The position numbers and the translations under genes are program-made. From Azorinus chamasolen (lineage: Eukaryota; Mollusca; Bivalvia; Cardiida; Solecurtidae), in contig OY755241.1 in NCBI GenBank assembly GCA_963576725.1, positions 77,114,701 through 77,178,700 on the forward strand: a DNA stretch of 64,000 bases, read 5' to 3'. The notes under the pieces are model-generated. The model did no database searches and was not told the DNA's origin. It worked only from the letters and a program-made list of their open reading frames with translations. Below, piece after piece: positions 41,303 to 51,557 of the stretch (the first letter of the stretch is position 1; every line of letters starts with the position of its first letter).

Positions 41303-42944
41303 CCCATGATAAGCTGTCAACCTTGATGTGAAGATTTTCTTTCAGCATGTAATTATTGCTCTGACCATTTTACCAGAGTTATGGGACTCTGAAATTTTCT
41401 TCACCGTATAACACATAGTCAAAAGTGCTTGATATAGAGGCACTATTGTTAGGGGGAGGGGTGCATCAGTGACTTGGAAACAATTTTCTAGTTAATTTTA
41501 TTTTCCCTGTTGTATCCTGCCATGCTAAGTTGAAATAATTTTGTTACTTTATAATTTGTCATTTTGTTAATATCACCCTACAGTATATTTGGCAATTATT
41601 TGTAGGGTATTTAGAATCACAAGGAAATATATGTCTAAAATTGGTGGAAGTGTATATATGGATAAGTGAATTATGCATGCTAATTACTGTTATGGTCCAC
41701 CAAGTAGTAGCAGAAGTATGACCCTTACTTTCAAATAATGGAGTCAATTTCGGCTCTATTGACACAAAATGGCAAGTTGAGCTATTGGAATCGCCCTGTG
41801 TGTGACATGTTCATAAAACAATTCTTTAAATGTCTTCCAAACTACTGACATGATTTTCAGAAAAATCCACAGCAAACACTCAATAGAATATATATTATGT
41901 CCGAAACCTCCAGTACTGTCAGTACTTTGAATACAATGTACTGATGAACTGCAGAAAATATTTGATTATTCGTTTCAATTGACAGTGTAGGATCTCCGAA
42001 TAGCATGAATGATAGCAAGGGGCAGATGCTGCCCCTTGATATTGTTACGACAACGTGGAAAATGCTGTGCGATGAAGGGGAAAACCGATTAACATTGACG
42101 AAATAGATCGTCTGTGTTCGCACAGAATATGAACTCTACTGACCTTGTTCACAGTGGATGTTTCTTCGAAAGTATAGTGTATGGCAGTATATGATTATTT
42201 TACAAGAAAATCATTGATGCGAAGCATCAAAAGGCGCGTATTACTGAATAATAATCAAACCTATTTTATATTATATTTAAATATGGGGTAAAGTAACAAC
42301 CAACATTTTTTTTTATTTTACTGCATACATGTTTCGATTTACATCTTCATCAGGACATAACAGAGTGAAAGTGACGTCATATTTTTTTCATATATTATTT
42401 AAGTAATGTCAAAACAATGTCTAAATGTTTTAGACTACTCATATGGCCTTAGTAACTTAAAAAAATCATCAGTTTCATCACAAAGGGCCCTTGAATCGGC
42501 AGCCATTTCAGTCGGGTGACCCTAGTTATACCCTTTCAGTCTCACACTGGACCCCTTATCCCTTTTCAGGCTAAATAATGTAAGAAATAATCACAACATG
42601 AATATTTATTATCCCACCTTTTATAATGGCATGAGCACACAAATATTTAATTTCTAATCTGAACAATTTCTTAAGTTCACAGCTTATTGCAGGTCTAAAG
42701 TAATGCTGACAACTCCTGTAGATTTTTAGACATAATAGTATTCATTTCATACTGTATATTATCCAATTTGAGATAGCATAGTTCAATTGTATGTCTAAAT
42801 GAAAAGCCAAAGAGTGACTATATTATTTCATAAGTAAACAGAGAAGATTCAGTAGGAGCCATATATAAATGGCAATTGTGATATGATATATGCAGAAATG
42901 AATCCAATAAAAAATAAGGACATATGTTGTTGTTAGATGTTAGC
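41303..42944. other. unassigned, repeat-poor; one 88-codon minus frame
   Basis: The minus frame 41857-42123 (start MRTQTIYFVN) is not recognised; a hydrophobic C-terminus ends in CCGFF. Another minus frame covers 41559-41765. CATCTTCATCAGGACATAAC at about 42340 and decayed D/A2 remnants near 42690-42880 are the only repeat traces. It could hold an old transposon remnant. Confidence 0.3.
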
Positions 42945-43070
42945 CTTAAGCCTGTTGCTGGCGGATGAATGATTATTTTTGCAAACACTTTGGGTCCAGA
43001 TGATATGTTGAGTAACTCAGTTTCTTATCAAGATCCAAACTGTTTGGCACCTTGATTGCATATAGCGGGT
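42945..43070. mobile_element. E foldback element
   Basis: AGCCTGTTGCTGGCGGATGA..TTTGCAAACACTTTGGGTCC..AGATGATATGTTGAGTAACTC..ATCAAGATCCAAACTGTTTG. Confidence 0.7.
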
Positions 43071-43159
43071 GAAAATTTGTGTAAAAAAACAACAACTTTC
43101 AACCAAAAATGTGCACCCATAATTAAAATTAATCCGATCGTACATGTCGTTAAATTGAG

Positions 43160-43385
43160 TGATGCATCGTCAAAGAAATAATAATAATAATAATAATAAT
43201 TATAATAATAATGATAATAATAATAAAACCACGGGACGAGAAAGGGCTGTGTCCCTCTCGTGCTCTCTACCTCCCCCCTGCTTCGGCCCTCGGCCCATAC
43301 TTTCGGCGCGGGCTTCATAATAGCATTTCTTCTGGCTAAATCCATAGACATGTACTGTTTATAAAATGCCATGCATTATTTAGCA
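43160..43385 (-). mobile_element. possible 5'-truncated retroelement with (TTA)n tail
   Basis: On the minus strand a GC-richer segment (CCGAAAGTATGGGCCGAGGG) runs into GGTTTTATTATTATTATCAT and more TTA units, the order expected for a LINE or SINE 3' end. The 114-codon frame is mostly this tail. No target-site duplication checked out. Confidence 0.4.
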
Positions 43386-44035
43386 CGTTACCCAGATGCA
43401 AGCACATAATACTCGACATGTTCGAGGAGGCTTGTCTAAGTATTCGAAATCACTAAAATCCAGGAGCTTCGCCCCAACCCCCTGGACCCCCTACCAGGGC
43501 TTTGCCCTGCACTCTGGACTCCCAGCATATAATTAAGTTTTGCGCCCCCTCTAACAACAAATCCTAGATCCGCCCCTGTTCCTAGTCACACAATCTACAC
43601 TTATATATGATTAACAACACTTATATACTCACACTGATGTTACTATTTATAGACACAATGTCGTCACAGTGTATACTGCTTTAACATGTTCAACCCTGAA
43701 TTATCAACGTGGAATAACACACCGTCCAATCGATTGTGGTTACCCCATCGATAAAGCTGTGGTTACCTCGAGCAGCGAGAGTCGATTTAAAAGGCGAGTT
43801 TGCATTTTGCTCCTAAAGATTCTTACTTTCAGAAGATCGGCACTTCTTTGTATGCAGCCGTAAAAAGAAGTGTTTGCCGAACATGTTGGTGTAGTATTTT
43901 CCCAATAGCATGCATAATAGTGTATTAAATCAGTGATTCAACGTGGATTAAGATGCCAAAACACCGTTTTTCTTTCCTTTGGACTGAATATCTCCGATGT
44001 ATGACAAACTCACGTTAATCCAACGATGTTGAAGG
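43386..44035. other. GC-rich repeat-like segment then unassigned
   Basis: AGCTTCGCCCCAACCCCCTG..GGACCCCCTACCAGGGCTTT..GATCCGCCCCTG (43465-43580) resembles a segment commonly seen at transposon ends in animals (recollection). After it I see nothing; the 64-codon frame at 43669-43863 has no motif. Confidence 0.4.
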
Positions 44036-44225
44036 TAAATCGAAGTATTTTCCCCAAAAAGGAGCATTTACTAGAGGAAATGAACAATTACAATTTTAGT
44101 TAGAAACCATTGTAATAAATAGAGCATTTGTTCCTAAAGGAGCAAAAGCTCTTTTCATCACAATGGTTTCAAGAAAAGACTTTTACAGAGGCGTAGAACG
44201 GCGTATTTATGGAGGAAAGGGTTAA
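44036..44225 (-). mobile_element. B MITE, one end lost
   Basis: AAAAAGGAGCATTTACTAGA..AGAGCATTTGTTCCTAAAGG..AGCAAAAGCTCTTTTCATCA..CGGCGTATTTATGGAGGAAA then GGGTTAA. Confidence 0.85.
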
Positions 44226-44272
44226 AGAAGGATGAAAATTATGCAGAAAGCTCCTCGTGTTTGGGAAATGTT

Positions 44273-44935
44273 TAACCCTTTCTCTAATGTAAATGCTGTT
44301 TGACACCTTTGCGAACAGAGTAGACCCAGATCAGACAGCTGCTGTAGGGGCCATTTGACCTTTGCAAACAGAGAATACCAAGATCAGACAGCTGCTTTAG
44401 GAACCATTCGGCCTTTGCAAACAGAGTAGACCCAAATCAGACAACTACTGTAGGGGTCATTTGACCTTTGCAAACAGTAGATCCAGATCAGACAAGTACT
44501 GTAGGAACCATTCGGCCTTTGCAAACAGAGTAGACCCAGATCAGACAACTACTGTAGGGGCCATTTGACCTTTGCAAACAGTAGATCCAGATCAGACAGG
44601 TGCTGTAGGGGCCATTTGACCTTTGCAAACAGTAGATCCAGATCAGACAGGTACTGTACGAGCCATTTGACCTTTGCAAACAGAGCAGACCCAGATCAGA
44701 AGCTGCTGTAGGGGCCATTTGACCTTTGCAAACAGAGTAGACCAAGATCAGATCGCTACTGTAGGAGCCATTTGACCTTTACAAATAGAGAAGACCCAGA
44801 TCAGACAACTGATTTAAGAACAATTTGACCTTTGCAAACAGAGTAGACCCAGATCAGACAGCTACTGTAGGAGTCATTTGACCTTTGCAAACAGAGAATA
44901 TTCAGATCAGATAGCTGCTGTAGGAACTATACAAT
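44273..44935. repeat. ~50-54-bp minisatellite grown from an A-type core, ~12 copies
   Basis: It opens with an A left end (TTAACCCTTTCTCTAATGTA). CCTTTGCAAACAGAGTAGAC..CCAGATCAGACAGCTGCTGT..AGGGGCCATTTGA then repeats about 12 times. It ends in a B right half (TGTCTCTAGTAAATGCTCCT..TCTAAAAATAGCATATTAA to 45016). Confidence 0.95.
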
Positions 44936-45012
44936 TGTAAAACTTTCTTGTCTCTAGTAAATGCTCCTTTCAATAGTTTTATTCAAAGATAGTTGGTCTA
45001 AAAATAGCATAT

Positions 45013-45240
45013 TAACCCATTCCCGCATATTGACGCCTTTTGACGCCTCTGTAAAAGTCACTTTTTGAAACCATTCTGATAAATAGAGCATTTGCTCCAT
45101 AGGAGCAAATGCTCTATTTATCAGAATGGTTTCAATACTACCCAAATCTAAATATTTTCTTTTCTCTAGTAAATGCTCCTTTTGGGTAGACTTTTTCAAA
45201 GAGGTTAGGTCTAAAAATAGCCTAAGTGGGAATGGGTTAA
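45013..45240 (+). mobile_element. B MITE, complete, near-perfect core palindrome
   Basis: TTAACCCATTCCCGCATATT..AAACCATTCTGATAAATAGA..GCATTTGCTCCATAGGAGCA..AATGCTCTATTTATCAGAAT..AAGTGGGAATGGGTTAA. The best-preserved B copy here. Confidence 0.95.
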
Positions 45241-45349
45241 GTAATGTGTTACTCTATTGTTCTACTTAGGGCTGGTCGTTAAGTGAGGGTTGACTGTACT
45301 GTCGGTGCACTCAAATCTGCATAAATCTATATGAGTGAATAGGAATCTA

Positions 45350-45515
45350 ACGAGGCCTCGAGGTTTTAAAACATTTTGATTGAGTCTGAGATCATTTTAA
45401 AGGACCTGATTGGTCAGATTCTGAGCTTGTTCAGAATCGGACCAATCAGATACTTGAGAATGATCTCAGATTCAGACTCGGAGGTTTTATAACCTTGGAC
45501 CCAGGCTCTCATCGA
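45350..45515. mobile_element. G-like foldback element
   Basis: CGAGGTTTTAAAACATTTTG..AGTCTGAGATCATTTTAAAG is mirrored by GAATGATCTCAGATTCAGAC..TCGGAGGTTTTATAACCT. Interior CCTGATTGGTCAGATTCTGA/TCGGACCAATCAG. Shares only the ATTGGTCAGATT arm with the G element at 38506. Confidence 0.8.
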
Positions 45516-45540
45516 GATCAAGGTCATTTGAGCCCAGTTA

Positions 45541-45772
45541 TTAACCCTTTCCGTCATAGGCTATTTTAGATACAACCTGTTTGAATAAATCTACCGAAAA
45601 GGAGCATTAACTACAGAAAAGGGGGAAAATGAATTTTGTAGTTTGAAACCATTGTGATACATGTAAATAGCGCATTTGTTCCTATAGGAGCAAATGCTTT
45701 ATTTATCACAATGGTTTCATAAAGTGATTTTTACAGATGCGTAGAAAGGCTATTTATGGATGAAAGGTTTAA
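45541..45772 (-). mobile_element. B MITE, complete
   Basis: TTAACCCTTTCCGTCATAGG..AAAAGGAGCATTAACTACAG (the TTAA site unoccupied) ..GCGCATTTGTTCCTATAGGA..AGCAAATGCTTTATTTATCA..GATGAAAGGTTTAA. Confidence 0.9.
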
Positions 45773-46394
45773 ATACAAACCTTGGGGCTTTAAACCCAGT
45801 ATAAAACCCGACCATTATACGCCCTACATTTTGGGAAACCATCTGATCAGGGTCTGCTGTTTCCCGACCAAACTTATGTTATACCTACGTAAAGCTAAAC
45901 AAGTATACCTACGTAAAGCTATACAATTATAACCTTAGTTATTTTCTTTATTTCCTCCAATACTGAAGAGTATAAATACCATCCAAGCATGTAACATTTA
46001 TAAATACATTGATACAATTAGGAATAAATATATACAATCACAATAATAATAATATTGCTGTGCCGTGTCACAATCTACTTATTATTCTGCATATCGTATC
46101 GATATCTATACCTTTTAAATGGCATCAAATCCTGTACCACCTAGATTTCTGCAACTGTCACGTAGAATCGTTCGCTCCACGCAAACTTTCCCGTAATTTT
46201 CGATCTTGACTTCCGGTTTTTACAGTCATATTTTAGCGTCATTTCGCTATTTGTTGTTGAGATTTCGATAGTTATAGTTTATATAAGTCTCATAGAATCT
46301 ATAACTCACTTGAAATGTCTCAACTCGCTCTATTTTCCATGTAAAAGCTGATGTTCTTTCGAGAACGCTACGTGCACTTTGCTTGTTGTTTTGA
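45773..46394. other. unassigned, upstream of the candidate promoter
   Basis: CATCTGATCAGGGTCTGCTG at about 45840 is a MITE trace. TACCTACGTAAAGCTA occurs twice (45889 and 45909). GACTTCCGGTTTTT (46208) contains an ETS-like site. No gene recognised. Confidence 0.4.
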
Positions 46395-46477
46395 TGACGT
46401 CACGTCAAGATGGGTATAAAAGGCGGCCCATTCTGACGGAGCGTCAGTATGTCTGTTACTCACTTAGAGAAAGGTCG
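46395..46477 (+). promoter_or_regulatory. core promoter candidate: CRE, TATA, Inr, DPE
   Basis: TGACGTCA (46395-46402) is a perfect CRE. TATAAAAGG starts at 46415. TCAGT at 46444-46448 puts an initiator A at 46446, 31 nt after the TATA start. GGTCG at 46473-46477 fits the DPE consensus RGWYV at exactly +28 to +32. Spacing of all four elements is canonical for animal RNA polymerase II. It could serve a non-coding RNA, an upstream exon, or a retroelement LTR. Confidence 0.6.
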
Positions 46478-47600
46478 ACCGGATTCGGTCAATTGAAAAC
46501 TGTTCTCAATGAATAGGAACCTTGAGGTATTTTTACCTAAAATGATATAGGAATATATAACCAGTCATAATTTACCCAGAATCACAAACTCACTCTACAT
46601 TTAAAGCGGTTATCAGCACCTTTACCGGATCCGGTCAAACTCTTGTACTTTTACCCAATCCGGTGAAACTACCAAAACACTCTATTTTGTTACCAATAAG
46701 AGCAAATCTAGACTGCAGGTGAACATACTTTCAATAGATATTAGTTTACAATAGGCTACATATACAAAAGGTCACATAAAACCTTATTTATTGTGATTTT
46801 GAATATTTTACCAGATCCGGTCAAATTGTAATTTTACCAGATCCGGTAAATATCACCAGATTCGGTCAAACACTTTAATACCGTAAGTTCAGCTTCCAAA
46901 TGTGTGTTTATGAGTAAATATCACCTTTTACTAAATTGCATATGAAAACTGTTGCGTAAAATCATAAATATTGACATTTTCAATATTTTACCAGATCCGG
47001 TCATATTTTACCAGATCCGGTAAATATTACCAGATTCGGTCAACTCTTCAATACAGTAATTTTCAGCTCTTAATATGTGTTAAGGTGTCAGAACAATAGT
47101 TTGGGATAGAAAAGATGACTAATACAATTGACACAGTAGAATCTAGATCTGTATTTTAATGAGATTGTTGTTTTTATAGAATTGTAATAATTAGAGTTTA
47201 GGATTATTGAAGAATTATTCAAATACAAACTAATATGACTGATATTTGAAACTTTGTCTTTTATTTCATGCCTTAAATCTCTGAAATAAGATCTCAGAGC
47301 GAGCCCACAATTATTATCAAAGCTAGATCTTGATCTAGCAGAATTGTGTGTTTATGTCCCTCAGGTCCAGCATCCTGACAAATGTTGAAAACTGAGATAA
47401 CGCCTGTGGGGGCACAGCAATATCAATTATTGTACACAATGGTAGGTCAACATCATAATTTACCATTGTAATGTATATTTGTATGTTGAGCAAATTATGT
47501 ACTATATGTATCAGTACTACTGATATATTTATATATTTATATACGATGCATTAAAACATTCATCTCTATATGTAAAATGCTTAATAAAAAATATCAACTG
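46446..47600 (+). ncRNA. hypothetical ~1.15-kb transcript without long frame
   Basis: Downstream of the promoter the first ATG (46449) opens only 15 codons; no longer frame is credible. The polyA signal AATAAA at 47583-47588 is followed by a GT-rich stretch (GTGTCGATTCTGTTGTTGCT). Splicing cannot be excluded. The existence of the transcript is an inference from promoter and polyA signal. Confidence 0.3.
46477..47045. repeat. cluster of nine TTTACCAGATCCGGTCAAA-type motifs
   Basis: Sites at about 46477, 46621, 46651, 46806, 46832, 46851, 46986, 47006 and 47026. The central form ACCGGATCCGGT (46624-46635) is a perfect 12-bp palindrome; most others read ACCAGATCCGGT. The triplets at 46806-46871 and 46986-47043 are a ~180-bp tandem duplication. 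Confidence 0.85.
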
Positions 47601-47624
47601 ATGTGTCGATTCTGTTGTTGCTGT

Positions 47625-47775
47625 TGGCCTTCTGCCTGCTAAGGGCGATCAGATACTAGTAGGCATTTGCAAACACCAATGATCCAGATGAGACACCGAC
47701 GTCACGGAGTAACTCAGCATTACATCAGGATCCAAGCTGTTTGACAGTTTCTCAAAAGCTTGAGCGAAGCAGATG
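47625..47775. mobile_element. E foldback element
   Basis: GCATTTGCAAACACCAATGA..TCCAGATGAGACACCGACGT..GGATCCAAGCTGTTTGACAG..TTTCTCAAAAGCTTGAGCG. Confidence 0.75.
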
Positions 47776-47856
47776 CACGTGAAAATGTTGACATTATTTT
47801 TATAGCAGACTAAGGGTTAGTTAACTATTACATGTACAAATGTATATACATGACTT

Positions 47857-48114
47857 TAGCCCTGTCCCTCGTATACACGTGTTTTCACGCATTTGCAAAC
47901 AGAGTAGACCCAGATTAGATGGTTCCTATACGAGCCATCTGATTAGGGTCTGTTCCGTTTGATAATGGAATTCAATAGACCTTTTTCTTTACTTTCTAAA
48001 ATGGCTATGTACATTGTTACACCTTCAATATTTTATTAAAACTATATATTTTTTCATGAATATTCAGTAGGTAATGAAATTTAAAAATAAACATAGAATA
48101 GGGAAAAGGTTAAA
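47857..48114 (+). mobile_element. A MITE
   Basis: TTAGCCCTGTCCCTCGTATA..AACAGAGTAGACCCAGATTA..CCATCTGATTAGGGTCTGTT..ACATAGAATAGGGAAAAGGTTAA. Confidence 0.9.
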
Positions 48115-48184
48115 CCGAGTTCCGATATATCAGTGCTTTACACTTGGCATCTAAAAGAACCAGAGAAACTCTGTTAATAATAAG

Positions 48185-48285
48185 AGTAGGGCATCGCACC
48201 CGGGGTTTTCTGTATCCTCTCACCTCTCTTGGCGTCCATTTTGCCCATAGTGAACAGAAACGGATGTTAATCAACACAAACAAAA
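48185..48285. repeat. H repeat (partner 27485-27575)
   Basis: TCTGTATCCTCTCACCTCTC..TTGGCGTCCATTTTGCCCAT..GAACAGAAACGGATGTTAAT..CAACACAAA. Confidence 0.8.
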
Positions 48286-48289
48286 CACA

Positions 48290-48486
48290 TGTTTTTACGC
48301 ATATGCAAACTATAGAGCCATATGATCAGAACCTGTGCTGTTTGCTAATGGACTTTGAAATATATTTGTCTTTATTTTCTAAAATGGCTACAACGATCCA
48401 TCTTCCATACCTCGTTGTTACTATTTCCCCATGAATATTCAATAGGTATTAAACTTAGGAATAAACGTAGAACAGAGAAGGAGTTA
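48290..48486 (+). mobile_element. A MITE, left end lost
   Basis: GTTTTTACGCATATGCAAAC..AGAACCTGTGCTGTTTGCTA..AATGGCTACAACGATCCATC..AACGTAGAACAGAGAAGGAG then TTAA. Confidence 0.8.
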
Positions 48487-48655
48487 ACCCTTTCCTTCAT
48501 AAATACGCCTTTCTACGCATCTGTAATATAAATAGTCACTTCTTATATAGGAGCGTTCTGTTTCACTTTCACCTTGCTCTAAGCACCCACCTTCCAAACA
48601 TACCAACTAATTAACGCAATTTAGTGGTCGTTATAGAGAGTGTGTACTGTTGTTT
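48483..48655. mobile_element. B left end fused to a D right half
   Basis: TTAACCCTTTCCTTCATAAA..ACGCATCTGTAATATAAATAGTCAC is B; GGAGCGTTCTGTTTCACTTT..CACCTTGCTCTAAGCACCCA..GTCGTTATAGAGAGTGTGTA is D. The join lies near 48545. Confidence 0.75.
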
Positions 48656-48754
48656 TAAATCATTTGAGCAAAACATTTCGTGTTAAGTATTAATGGCATT
48701 TATGCAGTTTTGAATATTAATTGGCCAGTACGTATTTACAATAAAGCATCTCTA

Positions 48755-48960
48755 AACCGGACTTAACGTTAAATGCAGTATAAATATCGGTCTTGGGGAC
48801 AGGTGACAGCTTAATGCAGGGTGAAAGTCACGCGGAAAGCTCCTATAGGAGCTTTCTGTATGTCTTTCATCCTGCATTAAGCAGCTAACTGCCTAAAAGT
48901 ACAATGTATCTAAATTCTTATCTACCAGAATTCCGGTTTAAAATGAAATCCCGCTAACTG
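48755..48960. mobile_element. D-type MITE (same subfamily as 13317-13782)
   Basis: AAACCGGACTTAACGTTAAA..GACAGCTTAATGCAGGGTGA..GGAAAGCTCCTATAGGAGCT..TTCATCCTGCATTAAGCAGC..CCAGAATTCCGGTTTAAA. Confidence 0.85.
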
Positions 48961-49077
48961 TAGGAAAATGTTTAGTACATGTATAATCTCATCCGTGATT
49001 AGACGCTATTTTATAACCATATGGTGACTTTGAAAGCCAAACTTCATGTCATATAGATAGCAATCCGTGAATAAACT

Positions 49078-49264
49078 AGCCCATAAATAAGCCTATCTGC
49101 GCCTTTGCAAACGAAGTAGACCCAGATCAGACGGCTCCTCTAGCTAAAGGAGTCGTCCGATCAGGGTCTGCTCTGTTTACTTATGATATGAAAAGAGTCT
49201 GTGTTAATATGAAATTTTAAAAATTAATATGATGTCATTTATTTTTACATAAGTAAAGGGTTAA
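49078..49264 (+). mobile_element. A2 MITE
   Basis: AGCCCATAAATAAGCCTATC..ACGAAGTAGACCCAGATCAG..AGTCGTCCGATCAGGGTCTG..ACATAAGTAAAGGGTTAA; a large interior deletion. Confidence 0.8.
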
Positions 49265-49494
49265 TAACAAGCTAACCATGTATACCCAGATTAAAATTTT
49301 CATCATATACACATTTGATAAGTAGCGATACTGTTTGCTGCATATAAAAATACTGTAGATGTAGATACTGATGTGTGTGAAATAGTACAGATCCAGCTCA
49401 GACGCCAACTCTCAGTTTGAATATTGATAAGCTGAATACATGTACATGTAATTCAATTTGGCAATATTTTGATAACTCTGAATTAGACTGACAT
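49265..49494. other. unassigned
   Basis: GTACAGATCCAGCTCAGACG (49384) is a possible E/MITE remnant; otherwise nothing. Confidence 0.35.
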
Positions 49495-49695
49495 ACAGTA
49501 GAACCCCTCTAATGCGACCACTTAATGAATAAACATAGGTGTCTTTAAAAGCAGGTGGTTGCTTATTGCAGGACAAAATTAATGCAGAAAGGTCCTCTAG
49601 GAGCCTCTAATATCCTGCATTAAGCTACCACCTGCATCTAACACCCATAATTATATCTATTTTAGGTGGTCGTATTAGCGGGACTTTACTGTAGA
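49495..49695. mobile_element. D MITE, complete
   Basis: TACAGTAGAACCCCTCTAAT..GCAGGTGGTTGCTTATTGCA..ATATCCTGCATTAAGCTACC..TAGCGGGACTTTACTGTA. Confidence 0.9.
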
Positions 49696-49767
49696 AGCAA
49701 AAAGTCAAACTGGTCCTTCTGGTTCGGCAGTTTGTCCGAATAATTAGGGTAGTCTATGGCTACTATG

Positions 49768-50431
49768 GGTCTGACTTTATGTGTAACACATGGGGTCGGA
49801 CCTGTTGACACTGGCAACTGTACATTGATCCGACCCCAGCTTCATTTACCCTGAAATATACTAGGCTTTACTCCTGTTGTCATGTGATCTTGCATGTATA
49901 TACGCCAGTAATTTAATACCTAATGCTGCATGTATACCTGCGTGTAACTATCTAATCGTAGATCCAAATGCAATAGTGTACAAATCAGACTAACATCGAA
50001 CAAGTTAATAATGTTTTAATCAATTTGCTTTATATTGACTGGTATTGTTTATGCTGTAATGTATGTTTTTATATGTGGTAAGATGGGCATATTGCCTTAT
50101 TTCCTGAATAAAATCTATCTATTTCAAACTGATAAAAAATAAACACCAAATTACCTCTTGGGTCCGCTCATCCTGTCTGGCGGCCGAAACCAGCACGCTT
50201 CCGACGTGGACTGCATGCGCGGATCAAGAATACTATCCATACGTCGCATGTCGACCGGTACACAACTGACGGAAATTGTTATTACGAAACTGCTAGATTC
50301 TTACCCCCACGATCGGAACACAAACCTGTACTTATATTTATTTGATGTATGTTATTATGTCATTTCCCCATGTTGTATGTTTATACCTGGGTGAAAAATA
50401 AAAGATTTGTTCTGTTCTGTTCTGTTCTGGT
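49768..50431 (+). mobile_element. two consecutive retroelement 3' ends
   Basis: The first ends GAATAAAATCTATCTATTTC (~50108-50127) after GTAAGATGGGCATATTGCC. The second, GC-richer (GGGTCCGCTCATCCTGTCTG), ends GTGAAAAATAAAAGATTTGT then four TTCTG units (50409-50430). A polyA signal plus a short 3' tandem repeat is typical of LINE or SINE tails. Flanks TATGGCTACTATGGGTCTGA and CTGGTAGTCTGGTTTGACGC look like imperfect copies of the target. Confidence 0.6.
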
Positions 50432-50450
50432 AGTCTGGTTTGACGCATGT

Positions 50451-50702
50451 GTAAATTGTTGGTGTCTAAGGAAGGGAGACAGGAGACTCATCGTACCATT
50501 TCTTTTACATGAACTCAATGTATATGTATATGTCTCTGAACTACCCCTCATTATTCCTCCTCCACTGTTTAGAATCGTAAATTGTTGGTGTCTAAGGAAG
50601 GGAGACAGGAGACTCATCGTACCATTTCATTTACACGAACTCAATGTACATGTATATTTCTCTGGACTACCCCTCATCATTTCTCCTCCGCTCTTTAGAC
50701 TC
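50451..50702. repeat. 126-bp tandem duplication
   Basis: GTAAATTGTTGGTGTCTAAG..GGAGACAGGAGACTCATCGT..CTACCCCTCAT starts at 50451 and 50577. The inverted partner near 35950-36090 has one copy only. Confidence 0.95.
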
Positions 50703-51102
50703 GTCTCTTTGAGATGATTCTAAACAGTGGTCACAATTTAGGGTTTGGTGGAGAAATAAAGGAGCTATTATTGAAAATGTTTTAATTTAAACATCTTATC
50801 TGAACCTCTGTACAATAACATTACAAACATTTAGCCTATTACGGGCGATTTTATAATTACTGTTTCAAACAGTTAGGATTCCCGTTAAACGTTGTTTATC
50901 CTTGCATCTCGTCAGAATCCATGATGTTTGCCCTCCGACACCTAATCTCCACAAGTTAATTCAATCTGGGAAAATTTTATAACTTCAAATTATAAGCATA
51001 TAGTGATAAAACTGCTCCTTGCACTGTCTTAATTTGTCTGACAGAATACTGATGCCAAATCAGGCCAAATGTTGCACAGACGCAATTTACCTCAGCAGGC
51101 TA

Positions 51103-51334
51103 AAGGTTTTTTCCTTCCTATAAACAAATTGCAAACAGAGTAGACCCATATCAGACGGCTCCTAGAGGAGCAGACTGGTCAGGGTCTGTTCTGTTTGCAA
51201 ATGGAATTTAACTGATCAGTTCGTTTGATCTTTCTAAAATGGCTACTGTGTCCATAATGTCCATTTTGTCTATGAATATTCAGTACTCAGTAGGTATTGA
51301 AATTTGAAACAAACAAAGAACAGGGAAAGGGTTA
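51103..51334 (+). mobile_element. A MITE (in inverted block 2)
   Basis: TTTTTTCCTTCCTATAAACA..AACAGAGTAGACCCATATCA..GACTGGTCAGGGTCTGTTCT..AAGAACAGGGAAAGGGTTAA. Confidence 0.85.
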
Positions 51335-51374
51335 ATAACAAACAGTATTTCAGTGTTGGTAAATATTTTATTTA

Positions 51375-51557
51375 ATTTGAACGTATACAATACAGGCTCT
51401 CTATAAAGACCATAAGAAATAAGAATGAGAATAAGAATGCAGGTGGTTGCATAATGCAGGACAAAGATGCTGAAAGGTTCACTTTCATCCTGCATTAAGC
51501 TACCACTGGTTTTAAAACTTCAGCTCTAGTCGCTGTTAACAGGTTTTACTGTACACT
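51375..51557. mobile_element. D MITE
   Basis: ATACAATACAGGCTCTCTAT..GCAGGTGGTTGCATAATGCA..TTTCATCCTGCATTAAGCTA..TTAACAGGTTTTACTGTA. In the left block only its outer part survives (35200-35260). Confidence 0.8.

Larger units (their letters stand above)
49735..51440. repeat. inverted block 2, right copy (partner 35166-36125)
   Basis: It starts with a K-type end (CCGAATAATTAGGGTAGTCT), is interrupted by retroelement tails (about 49768-50431), then runs GGTAGTCTGGTTTGACGCAT, J, the E-like segment and an A MITE to GAATGAGAATAAGAATG. The left copy has none of the interruption. Confidence 0.9.

Noticed and set aside
42327..42360. Hammerhead ribozyme / Penelope-like end (minus strand CCTGATGAAGATGTAAATCG then AAAC)
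   Set aside because: CTGATGA and GAAA are present, but the helix between them does not close directly after CTGATGA and no helix I/III partner was found.
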